A stretch of 40,206 nt of DNA from positions 1 to 40,206 of the forward strand of contig JAGYNB010000007.1 in the NCBI GenBank assembly GCA_018400015.1. The letters are read 5' to 3'. The translations under genes and the position numbers were made by a program. The notes under the pieces were generated by a model. That model was not told the origin of the DNA. It was given only the letters and a program-made list of their open reading frames with translations, and ran no database searches. Origin of the DNA: Candidatus Omnitrophota bacterium (GTDB lineage Bacteria > Omnitrophota > Gorgyraeia > Gygaellales > Gygaellaceae). Positions 8,483 to 16,257 of this stretch are shown piece by piece. Each line of letters starts with the position of its first letter. The first letter of the stretch is position 1.

Positions 8483-9403
8483 ATGTTTGAAGAAATATAC
8501 TTAGGAATAGATATTGGTGGAACGAATATCAAAATCGGGCTTGTGTCAAAGTCAGGAAAGCTCTTAAAGAAATTCATATTCCCTACGCCAAAAAAAAGAG
8601 CGGACATAATCGATAAAATTTGTTCACAGGTAAATTTGCTTAAAACTAGATTTAAGGTTAAGGCTTTAGGTATTGGTATGCCGGGGCCGGTAGACTCAAT
8701 TAATGGTATTGTGCGTTATTTACCTAATCTTCCCGGATGGGAAAACGTAAAACTAAAAGCTATATTTGAGAAAAAACTTTTAATTCCAGTTACCGTAGAT
8801 AATGATGTCAATTTTATGGGGTTGGCAGAATACAACTTTGGTGCAGCAGGAAAATCACGTAATTGCGTTTGCCTTACTTTAGGTACGGGCGTGGGAGGGT
8901 GTTTGATTTTAGAAGGTAAGATCTATCATGGTTCAACGATGAATGCAGGTGAAATCGGTCATATGCCTATAAGTATAGACGGCCCGCGCTGCGGTTGTAA
9001 AGCCAGAGGGTGTCTTGAGGCGTATGTGGGCAATACCAGAATAATCGCTTTAGCGAAAAAAGTTTTTAAAAAGAAAGTTTCGTTGGAAGAGCTTTCTATC
9101 ATGGCTAAGAGAAACAATAAAAAAGCAGCTGCGGTTTGGGAACAGGTTGCAGATTATCTATCGGTTGCGCTTACTTCAGTTGTAAATCTTATTAATCCTG
9201 ATACTATTGTAATCGGAGGAGGCGTGGCCAAGTCTGGAAAAGTGTTAATGAGCAGACTAAAAAAACAAATAATAAAAAGAGCGATGAAAGCCGCAACAAA
9301 AAATTTAAAAATTGTTTTTGCCTCTCTTGGTAACGATTCAGGGATAATCGGCGCAGGTTATGCAGCGAGTTTATCAACCAGGAAAAACGCACAAAAGAAA
9401 TGA
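8483..9403 (+). CDS. ROK-family sugar kinase (glucokinase-like)
   Basis: Predicted cytosolic hexose kinase of the ROK family, 306 residues. It shows the N-terminal ATP loop [10 protein letters not shown] (10-19), the catalytic region VDNDVN with Asp 108, and the LGTGVGG loop (133-139). The ROK zinc site is formed by His 160 in GEIGH and Cys 170, 172 and 177 in CGCKARGC. There is no N-terminal helix-turn-helix, so it is a kinase rather than a ROK repressor. Glucose is the likeliest substrate by family, but N-acetylated hexoses cannot be excluded. It overlaps the transaldolase gene by 4 bases. Confidence 0.9.
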   Translation: MFEEIYLGIDIGGTNIKIGLVSKSGKLLKKFIFPTPKKRADIIDKICSQVNLLKTRFKVKALGIGMPGPVDSINGIVRYLPNLPGWENVKLKAIFEKKLLIPVTVDNDVNFMGLAEYNFGAAGKSRNCVCLTLGTGVGGCLILEGKIYHGSTMNAGEIGHMPISIDGPRCGCKARGCLEAYVGNTRIIALAKKVFKKKVSLEELSIMAKRNNKKAAAVWEQVADYLSVALTSVVNLINPDTIVIGGGVAKSGKVLMSRLKKQIIKRAMKAATKNLKIVFASLGNDSGIIGAGYAASLSTRKNAQKK

Positions 9404-10044
9404 AAATTTTTATCGATACGGCGAACATAGAGGAAATAAAAAAGGCTGCAGAGCTTGGTTTGATCGATGGAGTGACAACTAACCCTACTCTTGTTGCAAA
9501 GGAAAACAAGACTTTCGATGTAATTTTAAAAGAGATTTGTAAGATTGTCAAAGGGCCGGTAAGCGCAGAGGTTATTTCCTTAGAGTGCGACGGCATGATC
9601 GAAGAGGCGCGTAAACTAAGAAAAATTGCCGAGAATATCGTGATCAAGATACCTTTGGTCAAAGAAGGTTTAAAAGCCGTACGGATACTCGATAAGGAAA
9701 ACATAAAAACAAACGTTACGCTTTGTTTTTCCGCTATGCAGGCGCTTTTGGTTGCCAAAGCAGGTGCTAGTTTTATCAGTCCTTTTGTGGGAAGGCTCGA
9801 TGATATCAGTCATGACGGTATGGATCTTGTGGAGAAGATAAAAACGATTTACGCCAATTATGGCTTTAAAACCGAAATTATCGTTGCCAGTATTAGGAAT
9901 CCACTGCATATTCAGCGTGCTGCTTTAATCGGTGCTGATATTGTCACTGTTCCTTTTTCTGTAATTGAAAAATTGATTAAACACCCTTTAACGGATATCG
10001 GTATAAAAAGGTTCTTGGATGACTATAAAAAAATACCCAAATAA
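9400..10044 (+). CDS. fsa: Small transaldolase / fructose-6-phosphate aldolase family protein
   Basis: Class I aldolase of the 214-residue transaldolase subfamily (TalC/FSA/MipB). It would transfer dihydroxyacetone units in the non-oxidative pentose phosphate pathway or cleave fructose 6-phosphate. [16 protein letters not shown] and [12 protein letters not shown] match the family start, and the Schiff-base lysine is Lys 83 in NIVIKIP. The length fits the short form. Sequence alone does not separate transaldolase from aldolase activity. It overlaps the kinase gene by 4 bases and the lptD-like gene by 26 bases. Confidence 0.9.
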   Translation: MKIFIDTANIEEIKKAAELGLIDGVTTNPTLVAKENKTFDVILKEICKIVKGPVSAEVISLECDGMIEEARKLRKIAENIVIKIPLVKEGLKAVRILDKENIKTNVTLCFSAMQALLVAKAGASFISPFVGRLDDISHDGMDLVEKIKTIYANYGFKTEIIVASIRNPLHIQRAALIGADIVTVPFSVIEKLIKHPLTDIGIKRFLDDYKKIPK

Positions 10045-12154
10045 ATCAAAAGTTTTTGTAATCTATTTATTTATTTCTGTTTGTATTGTTTCTATTGGTT
10101 TTGCCCAAGAAGTAAAACAGCCGTACATTGTAAAGGGTGATAAAATAGAGTATGCACAGGAAGAAAATGTAGTAGTCATCGAAGGCAATGCAGTAGTAAT
10201 CTATACGGGGTCTAAACTCACCGCAGATAAAATTATTTATAATAATGTTACTAATGATGCCAGAGCACAAGGCAATGTCCGCTTAGTGTTTGAAAGCGGA
10301 ATCTTAACCGGTGAAAATGTAGTCTATAACTTTGTCAGTAAGGTAGGATATGTTCAAAATGCCAATCTTTATGCCGACCCTTTTTTCCTGCAGGCTCCGA
10401 TAATCGATAAAATCGATGATAACGAATTTGGCATGAAGCGGGGTTATTTTACTACCTGTAACCACGATAAAGTCCATTGGCGCATAAAGTCAAAAAAAAT
10501 CGATGTTTATCCTAATGACCGGATTACCGCTAAAGGATCGATTTTCTTTATCGGCAATATACCGCTTTTTTATTTTCCCCGTTTTACCCAGAATCTAAAG
10601 GAAAATGTCTTGCGCGTCCAGGTTGAGCCCGGTTACAGCAAGGATTGGGGAATGTATTTATTGACTGCCTGGCGTTATTATGTCAGTGAAAATCTAATGG
10701 GCAGAATCCATGTTGATTTCAGGGAAAGAAAAGACGTAGCAGTCGGTGTTGATGCAAAATACGATACGGTTAAATATGGTAAAGGCATATTAAGAAGCTA
10801 TTATATGCATGAAAGAGATGCTAATAGAGATCATTTTTGGCAGAAGTGGACAGACGAGGATTCTCTTGGCGCAGATGAAACAGAGCGTTTTCGAGTGCAG
10901 TTAAGGCATATCTGGGATATAGATGATACTGCGCAATTTATCGCAGAGTATAATAAGCTATCCGATGATACGATAATAAAGGATTATTTTTATGAACAGG
11001 AGTATGAACAGGAAGAAACGGAAGATACATATTTGCAGTTAACCAAAAATTTCCGTTATTCCACGCTAAGCGCATATTTAAACAAAAGAGTTAATCGGTT
11101 CGAGTCTATTACGGAAAAGCTTCCCGAATTAAAGCTGGATACTTCATCTTTTAAGATCTTGGATACGCCATTTTACGTAAAGAACAATACCACAGCTTCA
11201 TATTTACATTCTACCAACGCCCACAGCGATATTGACGATGAGATAAAAATAGTCGATACCTATAGTGAAATATCCATGCCGTTTAAGCTTTTATTCTTTG
11301 AATTGCGCCCTTATTTTGGCAGCAGGCAGACATATTTCAGTAAAGACGTAGACGGGGGAAGCATCAGCCCGAGGGTAGTAAATTATAACGGGATCTCCTT
11401 AAATACCAGATTTTATCGCGTGTTTGATTTAGTTACAGATTTTGCCGGGTTTGATATAAACAGGCTGCGCCACATAATCAGTCCGACTATAGAATATAGC
11501 TATACGCATGATCCGACTATTGGCCCGGACAGGCTGGCGGAATTAGGAAATGATAATATTGAAAAATCCAAGGTTATAACACTGTCTTTAGAGAATAAAC
11601 TGCAGACAAAACGCAATAATAAATCAGTGGATTTAGTGAGGTTTATTCTTGACGGAACTTATGATCTAACACCGAAAAAGAAAAGAAGATTATCTGATGT
11701 CAGCGCGGATTTAGAGATTATTCCTTATGATTGGCTGGAATTTGATGCGGATGCAGGATATGATACCAGAGAGCATTGGTTTAAAACAGTTAATTTTGAT
11801 TTGACGGCAAAGCCTTTTGACCGTTGGTCTGCCAGTATCGGCCATCGTTATGAAAGAAAAGGCACGAAGGAATTGACTACTAGTTTAGAATACAGACTTA
11901 ATCCTATATGGAAATTCAGAACATATCAGAGGTATCAGTTTGCTACAAGCGATCTGTTGGAACAGGAATATGGTATTACCAGAGATCTTCATTGCTGGCT
12001 TATGGATATAAATTATAATGTTAATCGTTCTAAAGGTGAAACGATCTGGGTAGTATTTCGTTTAAAGGCATTCCCGGAAACAGAATTTGGGTTTGAACAG
12101 GATCATCATACTCCAAAGGCAGGCAGCCAGAGTACGCTTGGTGAGTACGACTAA
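10019..12154 (+). CDS. lptD: LPS-assembly protein LptD-like outer-membrane barrel
   Basis: Predicted outer-membrane component that inserts lipopolysaccharide into the outer leaflet. The 711 residues begin with a signal peptide ending near SIGFAQ (about residue 29). An OstA/LptA-like beta-jellyroll follows (about 35-150: [20 protein letters not shown], repeated G-N-V elements). The LptD hallmark YFTTCNHD and a long barrel with alternating aromatic strands come next. The mature protein has exactly two cysteines, Cys 147 and Cys 659, placed like the interdomain disulfide of known LptD. It is shorter than the E. coli protein. The start lies inside the transaldolase gene. Confidence 0.88.
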   Translation: MTIKKYPNKSKVFVIYLFISVCIVSIGFAQEVKQPYIVKGDKIEYAQEENVVVIEGNAVVIYTGSKLTADKIIYNNVTNDARAQGNVRLVFESGILTGENVVYNFVSKVGYVQNANLYADPFFLQAPIIDKIDDNEFGMKRGYFTTCNHDKVHWRIKSKKIDVYPNDRITAKGSIFFIGNIPLFYFPRFTQNLKENVLRVQVEPGYSKDWGMYLLTAWRYYVSENLMGRIHVDFRERKDVAVGVDAKYDTVKYGKGILRSYYMHERDANRDHFWQKWTDEDSLGADETERFRVQLRHIWDIDDTAQFIAEYNKLSDDTIIKDYFYEQEYEQEETEDTYLQLTKNFRYSTLSAYLNKRVNRFESITEKLPELKLDTSSFKILDTPFYVKNNTTASYLHSTNAHSDIDDEIKIVDTYSEISMPFKLLFFELRPYFGSRQTYFSKDVDGGSISPRVVNYNGISLNTRFYRVFDLVTDFAGFDINRLRHIISPTIEYSYTHDPTIGPDRLAELGNDNIEKSKVITLSLENKLQTKRNNKSVDLVRFILDGTYDLTPKKKRRLSDVSADLEIIPYDWLEFDADAGYDTREHWFKTVNFDLTAKPFDRWSASIGHRYERKGTKELTTSLEYRLNPIWKFRTYQRYQFATSDLLEQEYGITRDLHCWLMDINYNVNRSKGETIWVVFRLKAFPETEFGFEQDHHTPKAGSQSTLGEYD

Positions 12155-12166
12155 GAAAGGAAAGTC

Positions 12167-13462
12167 ATGAGAATTGGAGTTATTGGCACAGGTTATGTAG
12201 GCTTAGTTACCGGAACCTGTTTTGCCAATTTAGGCAACTATGTGATTTGTGCGGATAATAATAAGAAAAAAATTGATGCATTATTAAAAGGTAAAGTTCC
12301 CATATATGAGCCGGGCTTAGATGAGCTGGTTGTGCATAATACCAAACAGAAGCGATTGACCTTTACAACGAGTATAAAAAAAGTTGTGGAGAAAAGCGAT
12401 ATTATTTTTATTGCAGTGGGTACGCCTTCAAAGAAAAACGGCGATGCGGACCTTTCTTTTGTTGGGGCCGTAGCCAAGCAGATCGCGAAATATCTGACTA
12501 AATATAGAATAATTGTGGAAAAGTCAACTGTTCCCGTAAAAACCGGTGAATGGGTAAAAAGCACGATTGAGCGCTTTGCGCGCAAGAATGTAAAGTTCGA
12601 TGTTGCCTCAAATCCCGAGTTCTTAAGGGAAGGTACGGCAATTAAGGATTTTTTAAATCCTGATAGGATCGTTATCGGAGTCAGCAGCAAGCGCGCAGAA
12701 AATATGCTTAAAAAATTATACGCTCCCTTAAAATCACCTATTCTTGTTACCGATGTAAAGTCAGCTGAAATTATCAAACATGCTTCAAATTCATTCTTGG
12801 CAACGAAGATCTCATTTATAAATGCAGTAAGCAATATTTGCGAAAAAGTAGGTGCAGATATTTTAAAGGTCGCTGAAGGCATGGGCATGGATAAAAGAAT
12901 CGGCAGACAGTTTTTAAGCGCAGGTCTTGGCTTTGGCGGAAGTTGTTTTCCTAAGGATGTGGATGCATTCATCAGTATTTCTAAAAAACTCGGATATGAT
13001 TTCGATCTTTTGGAAGAAGTGCGCAGGGTAAATGCTCGCCAGATAGAATTGTTTGTATCTAAAATAAAAAGCAACTTAATAAATCTAAAAGATAAAACCG
13101 TGGGTTTATTGGGTCTTGCTTTCAAGCCAGAAACCGATGATATGCGCGAGGCGCCGTCTTTGAAGGTTATCGACTGGCTTAAAAAACAAAAAATAAAAGT
13201 AAAGGTTTTTGACCCTAAGGCAATGCCCAAATCAAAAGACCTGTTAAAAGGGGTAAAGTTTTGCAAAGATACTTATGAATTAGCCAAAGGCTGCGACTGT
13301 CTTCTTGTAATAACAGAATGGAATGAATTTAAACAGCTTGATTTAGTGCGCATAAAAAGATTAATGAAACGCAATTTAATAATTGACGGCCGTAATATTT
13401 TCGATAGCGTTAACCTTAAAAATATCGGTTTTAAGTATATTTCAACTGGAAGGGGAAGATAG
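12167..13462 (+). CDS. ugd: UDP-glucose 6-dehydrogenase
   Basis: Oxidises UDP-glucose to UDP-glucuronate with two NAD+. The 431 residues show the N-terminal Rossmann motif GVIGTGYVGLVTG (4-16) and YEPGLDELV (48-56). They also show SNPEFLREG (148-156) and the catalytic cysteine in GFGGSCFPKD (Cys 260). The C-terminal UDP-binding domain contains LAFKPETDDMREAPS. The ATG has a good aaggaaag site just upstream. The gene leads a three-gene nucleotide-sugar block with 1-base and 4-base overlaps. It supplies the precursor for the decarboxylase two genes on. Confidence 0.96.
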   Translation: MRIGVIGTGYVGLVTGTCFANLGNYVICADNNKKKIDALLKGKVPIYEPGLDELVVHNTKQKRLTFTTSIKKVVEKSDIIFIAVGTPSKKNGDADLSFVGAVAKQIAKYLTKYRIIVEKSTVPVKTGEWVKSTIERFARKNVKFDVASNPEFLREGTAIKDFLNPDRIVIGVSSKRAENMLKKLYAPLKSPILVTDVKSAEIIKHASNSFLATKISFINAVSNICEKVGADILKVAEGMGMDKRIGRQFLSAGLGFGGSCFPKDVDAFISISKKLGYDFDLLEEVRRVNARQIELFVSKIKSNLINLKDKTVGLLGLAFKPETDDMREAPSLKVIDWLKKQKIKVKVFDPKAMPKSKDLLKGVKFCKDTYELAKGCDCLLVITEWNEFKQLDLVRIKRLMKRNLIIDGRNIFDSVNLKNIGFKYISTGRGR

Positions 13463-14403
13463 TGATTTTTTTAGTGACAGGCGGTGCAGGCTTTATCGGT
13501 TCCCATATAACAGAACGCTTAGTAAAAGAAAACCATACTGTAAGGGTGTTGGATAATTTTGTTTCCGGTAAAGAAGAGAATTTAAGCGCTTTTTTGGATA
13601 AAATAGATTTAATCAAAGGCGATGTAAGAGATAAAGAGATTTTAGAAAAAGCAGTTAAAGGATGTGACTACGTCCTGCATCAGGCTGCATTAAGAAGCGT
13701 GCCTAAATCAATGTCTCGCCCTGAAGAGTATCATGATGTTAATGTTACCGGAACTCTTAGACTTTTACTGGCTGCAAAAGAAGCTAAAGTAAAGAGAGTT
13801 GTGTTTGCATCATCAAGCTCTGTTTATGGTGAAACAGATATTTTTCCTCAAAAAGAAGATTTTCCCACTAATCCTATCTCACCATATGCAACTACTAAGT
13901 TGATGGGAGAGTATTATTGCAGGCTATTTTCCAATTCATTCGGTCTGGATACGTTTTGTTTGAGGTATTTTAATGTGTTCGGAGCGAGGCAGTCTTTGGA
14001 ATCTTTATATGCCGTGGTTGTGCCCAAATTCATAACCAGTATTCTTAATAATAAAAGTTGTCCTGTGCATGGCGATGGTACTCAAAGCAGAGATTTTACC
14101 TTTGTCGGCAATGTCGTAGACGCCAATATTAAAGCAGCTTTAAATACGGAATCTTTAAAAGGAGAAGCGGTTAATATCGCTTCCGGTAAAGATCATACTG
14201 TATTAGAGCTTATCGATACATTAAACCAGATTCTAAATACCGATATAAAACCGGAACTTATCGACAAGCGTCCTGGCGATGTTCAAAAGACCAATGCCGA
14301 CATTTCCAAAGCAGCTAATCTTATCAAGTATGCTCCTCTGATAGATTTTAAAAATGGCCTTGAGATCACAGCAAGCTACTTCAAACAAATTCAAAATAAA
14401 TGA
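13462..14403 (+). CDS. NAD-dependent UDP-sugar epimerase (extended SDR)
   Basis: Extended short-chain dehydrogenase of 313 residues. [10 protein letters not shown] (6-15) binds NAD, SSSSVYG (117-123) supplies the catalytic Ser, and Tyr 142/Lys 146 form the YxxxK pair. The [11 protein letters not shown] motif resembles UDP-hexose 4-epimerases of the WbpP type. Position between ugd and a UDP-glucuronate decarboxylase suggests a UDP-glucuronate or UDP-N-acetylhexosamine 4-epimerase; the exact substrate cannot be fixed from sequence. I take the GTG at 13462, which overlaps the ugd stop by 1 base and has aaggggaag upstream. Confidence 0.87.
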   Translation: MIFLVTGGAGFIGSHITERLVKENHTVRVLDNFVSGKEENLSAFLDKIDLIKGDVRDKEILEKAVKGCDYVLHQAALRSVPKSMSRPEEYHDVNVTGTLRLLLAAKEAKVKRVVFASSSSVYGETDIFPQKEDFPTNPISPYATTKLMGEYYCRLFSNSFGLDTFCLRYFNVFGARQSLESLYAVVVPKFITSILNNKSCPVHGDGTQSRDFTFVGNVVDANIKAALNTESLKGEAVNIASGKDHTVLELIDTLNQILNTDIKPELIDKRPGDVQKTNADISKAANLIKYAPLIDFKNGLEITASYFKQIQNK

Positions 14404-15341
14404 GCAATAAGAAAACTTTTCTTGTTACCGGCGGAGCGGGTTTTATCGGGTCTTATCTTTGCGAGCGTTTGATTAGAGAAGATAAAAAAGTGATCTGCCT
14501 GGATAATTTGATAACCGGGCATATGGAAAATGTCAAGCGCCTGAAAAGTTTTAAGGATTTTAAGTTCATAAAACACGATATCAGCAGGCCGGTCATCCTA
14601 AAAGAAAGAATTGATTATATTTTGCATTTTGCATCTCCTGCCAGCCCTATTGATTATTTGAATTTTCCCATTCAGACATTAAAGGTAGGTTCATTAGGTA
14701 CGCATAATGCCTTGGGGATTGCTAAAGCAAAAAAAGCAAAGTTCTTACTTGCTTCTACATCGGAGACTTATGGAGATCCAAAAGAACATCCGCAAAAAGA
14801 GACTTATTGGGGTCATGTAAATACTATTGGTCCAAGAGGCGTATATGATGAGGCAAAGCGTTTTGCTGAGGCTATAACCATGGCTTACCACAGATATCAT
14901 AAGTTAGATACGCGCATAATCAGGATATTTAATACCTATGGGCCTCGCATGAGAATGCAGGACGGCCGGGTGATTCCTAATTTTATTACTCAGGCATTAA
15001 GAGGTAAGCCGATTACAGTTTACGGCAGAGGCACCCAAACAAGAAGTTTTTGTTTTGTAGATGATTTAGTGGAGGCGATATTGCGTCTTGTTGAGGTTGA
15101 TTTCCATGAGCCGGTTAATTTAGGCAATCCTAATGAAATGACTGTTCTTAGCCTCGCCAAGTTGATAATCAGTCTGTCTAAAAGTAAATCAAAGATTATC
15201 TATAATGATCTGCCTATAGATGACCCTAAACAAAGACAGCCGGATATATCAAGAGCCAAAAAGCTTCTTAAATGGACGCCTAAAGTGGCGTTAGAAAGCG
15301 GGCTTTTGACCACAATAACCTGGTTTAGAGAGAATATTTAA
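14400..15341 (+). CDS. uxs: UDP-glucuronate decarboxylase (UDP-xylose synthase)
   Basis: Extended SDR of 313 residues that would convert UDP-glucuronate to UDP-xylose. Diagnostic UXS motifs are [11 protein letters not shown] (76-86), [14 protein letters not shown] (119-132) and [11 protein letters not shown] (144-154) with catalytic Tyr 149 and Lys 153. [13 protein letters not shown] follows later. Most relatives read GPRSCYDEGKR, so this is a slightly divergent member. It overlaps the epimerase gene by 4 bases. Together with ugd it completes a two-step path from UDP-glucose to UDP-xylose, probably for surface polysaccharide. Confidence 0.93.
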   Translation: MSNKKTFLVTGGAGFIGSYLCERLIREDKKVICLDNLITGHMENVKRLKSFKDFKFIKHDISRPVILKERIDYILHFASPASPIDYLNFPIQTLKVGSLGTHNALGIAKAKKAKFLLASTSETYGDPKEHPQKETYWGHVNTIGPRGVYDEAKRFAEAITMAYHRYHKLDTRIIRIFNTYGPRMRMQDGRVIPNFITQALRGKPITVYGRGTQTRSFCFVDDLVEAILRLVEVDFHEPVNLGNPNEMTVLSLAKLIISLSKSKSKIIYNDLPIDDPKQRQPDISRAKKLLKWTPKVALESGLLTTITWFRENI

Positions 15342-15347
15342 CCCACC

Positions 15348-15376
15348 TTGAAAAACCTTAAAATCCGTGTTATACT
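15348..15376 (+). promoter_or_regulatory. Promoter P1 for the riboswitch-pilin transcript
   Basis: TTGAAA (15348-15353), 17-base spacer, TATACT (15371-15376). It starts 7 bases after the UDP-xylose synthase stop codon. Transcription from about 15383 would place the aptamer close to the 5' end of the RNA, as expected for a riboswitch. Confidence 0.75.
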
Positions 15377-15404
15377 TTTAATAGATAATTAGGAAAGTTA
15401 AATT

Positions 15405-15515
15405 CGCATGACGCGAAGCCGCAAAGTTTGCGGCGGCAAACCCATTCGTAAGATGGGGACGCAAAGCTAAAGGGCCTTATAAATAGATTTAATCATAAGG
15501 TAGCCAGTTGCCTAA
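15405..15515 (+). promoter_or_regulatory. Cyclic di-GMP-I (GEMM) riboswitch aptamer
   Basis: The conserved class I landmarks occur in order: GGCAAACC (15435-15442), a hairpin CCCAT/ATGGG capped by a GTAA tetraloop (15448-15451), GGGACGCAAAGC (15456-15467), a second arm CCTTAT/ATAAGG (15475-15480 with 15495-15500), and GGTAGCCAGTTGCC to 15512. The base equivalent to G20 of the Vibrio Vc2 aptamer is G (15436) and the C92 equivalent is C (15511). Both fit c-di-GMP, whereas an A at G20 would suggest the cGAMP-binding GEMM-Ib type. An unusual extra perfect 8-base inverted repeat (15418-15425/15427-15434) interrupts the 5' strand. I could not draw a convincing outer P1 helix. Confidence 0.9.
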
Positions 15516-15524
15516 AGTAATGTG

Positions 15525-15560
15525 ACCTATTCCTGCGAAGGGAATAGGTTTTTTCGTTTT
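15525..15560 (+). terminator. Intrinsic terminator: riboswitch expression platform
   Basis: A perfect 9-base stem, acctattcc (15525-15533) with ggaataggt (15541-15549), has a 7-base loop and is followed by ttttttcgtttt. It lies 12 bases after the aptamer and about 190 bases before the pilin start, so it is the likely switchable element. I could not identify a clear antiterminator by eye, so whether c-di-GMP turns the gene on or off is unknown. Confidence 0.85.
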
Positions 15561-15572
15561 TAAAGGTTTTTC

Positions 15573-15601
15573 TTGACAAGAAGGGAGGTCTTGAATAAAA
15601 T
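15573..15601 (+). promoter_or_regulatory. Promoter P2, downstream of the riboswitch terminator
   Basis: TTGACA (15573-15578), 17-base spacer, TAAAAT (15596-15601): a near-consensus promoter. A transcript from about 15608 would carry the pilin gene without the aptamer and terminator. The stretch from here to the pilin start (15602-15746) holds only a weak inverted repeat (ttagca 15650-15655 with tgctaa 15681-15686) and no gene I can support. Confidence 0.6.
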
Positions 15602-15746
15602 AAATAGTAATGAGGTAGGACTTGGCGCAATAAGTGTAATTGCTTAATTTTAGCAGAAAAAAAGGTATTATAATAAATCTTGCTAAATGAGTAGTTGCAA
15701 AAAAGCGCAAGATCTAATCAGCCTCAGAAAGGGGGCGCAAAAGAAA

Positions 15747-16172
15747 ATGAGAAACAGAAAAGGTTTTACATTAGTCGAAATCATGATCGTTGTGGCAATT
15801 ATAGCATTGTTGGTCGCTATAGCCGTTCCTAATATCGCTGCCCAGCGTAGAATCGCTAATAACTCAGCAGCAGCAGGTAACTTAAGAAGTCTTCTTTCCG
15901 TATTGGAAACTTACAATACAGCAGAAGGAGAGTATCCTGCAGCTTTGAGTTCTTTAACTGACGGCACTAATCCGTATATCAGTACAGTTCCAACAGGTAC
16001 TGCCGGAGGTTATGTTTGGACTTCAACACCTGCAACAACTGGTTATACTTTACAAGCATGTCCAAGCACAACTTCAACAGGTATTTACTGCTGGAGAATC
16101 CGTACAGGCGGTATTATGGAAAGATGTTCTACTTCAGGTACAAGTTGTTCAACTTACACAACTCAGTATTAA
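15747..16172 (+). CDS. Type IV pilin (major pilin-like prepilin)
   Basis: A 141-residue prepilin with a six-residue leader MRNRKG cleaved before Phe 7. The classic N-methyl Phe helix FTLVEIMIVVAIIALLVAIA follows, including the conserved Glu at mature position 5. The globular part is small and Gly/Ser/Thr-rich, with four cysteines (105, 115, 127, 134) that could form two disulfides. I chose the ATG at 15747, with aaaggggg 12 bases upstream. A longer frame from 15687 would put 20 extra residues before the leader and lacks a binding site. The gene is flanked by a riboswitch and a terminator, so it is monocistronic and probably the abundant subunit. A type II pseudopilin is the alternative. Confidence 0.92.
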   Translation: MRNRKGFTLVEIMIVVAIIALLVAIAVPNIAAQRRIANNSAAAGNLRSLLSVLETYNTAEGEYPAALSSLTDGTNPYISTVPTGTAGGYVWTSTPATTGYTLQACPSTTSTGIYCWRIRTGGIMERCSTSGTSCSTYTTQY

Positions 16173-16197
16173 TCTAGCGCCGTAGAAGTATTTTTTT

Positions 16198-16231
16198 AAG
16201 GCGGTACCCGTAAAAAGGTATCGCCTTTTTT
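16198..16231 (+). terminator. Intrinsic terminator after the pilin gene
   Basis: An 11-pair stem (16198-16208 with 16217-16227, one G-T pair) encloses an 8-base loop and ends in a T run to 16231. It isolates the pilin message from the following glycosyltransferase gene. Confidence 0.85.
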
Positions 16232-16240
16232 ATTGATTAT

Positions 16241-16249
16241 TGGTATAAT
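16241..16249 (+). promoter_or_regulatory. Extended -10 promoter, probably leaderless
   Basis: TGGTATAAT is an extended -10 element with a consensus TATAAT (16244-16249). No good -35 box is present. The -10 box ends only 8 bases before the ATG at 16258 and there is no ribosome-binding site, so the message would start at or next to the start codon. Confidence 0.55.
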
Positions 16250-16257
16250 TATCGTTA

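Noticed and set aside
9204-9758. A 184-codon open frame on the - strand across the ROK kinase and transaldolase genes
   Set aside because: Both sense genes are well supported by catalytic motifs; the antisense product is low-complexity Leu/Ser/Phe-rich and unrecognisable.
12238-13266. A 342-codon open frame on the - strand opposite ugd
   Set aside because: It lies wholly inside a clear UDP-glucose dehydrogenase gene, its translation shows no family motif, and its length follows from the codon bias of the sense gene.
15405-15515. cGAMP-binding GEMM-Ib riboswitch instead of c-di-GMP
   Set aside because: The position equivalent to G20 is G (15436); the cGAMP-selective type usually has A there. 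Ligand testing would still be needed for certainty.
15687-15746. Upstream ATG extending the pilin by 20 residues
   Set aside because: No ribosome-binding site precedes it, and a 26-residue leader is far from the short basic leader formed by starting at 15747.
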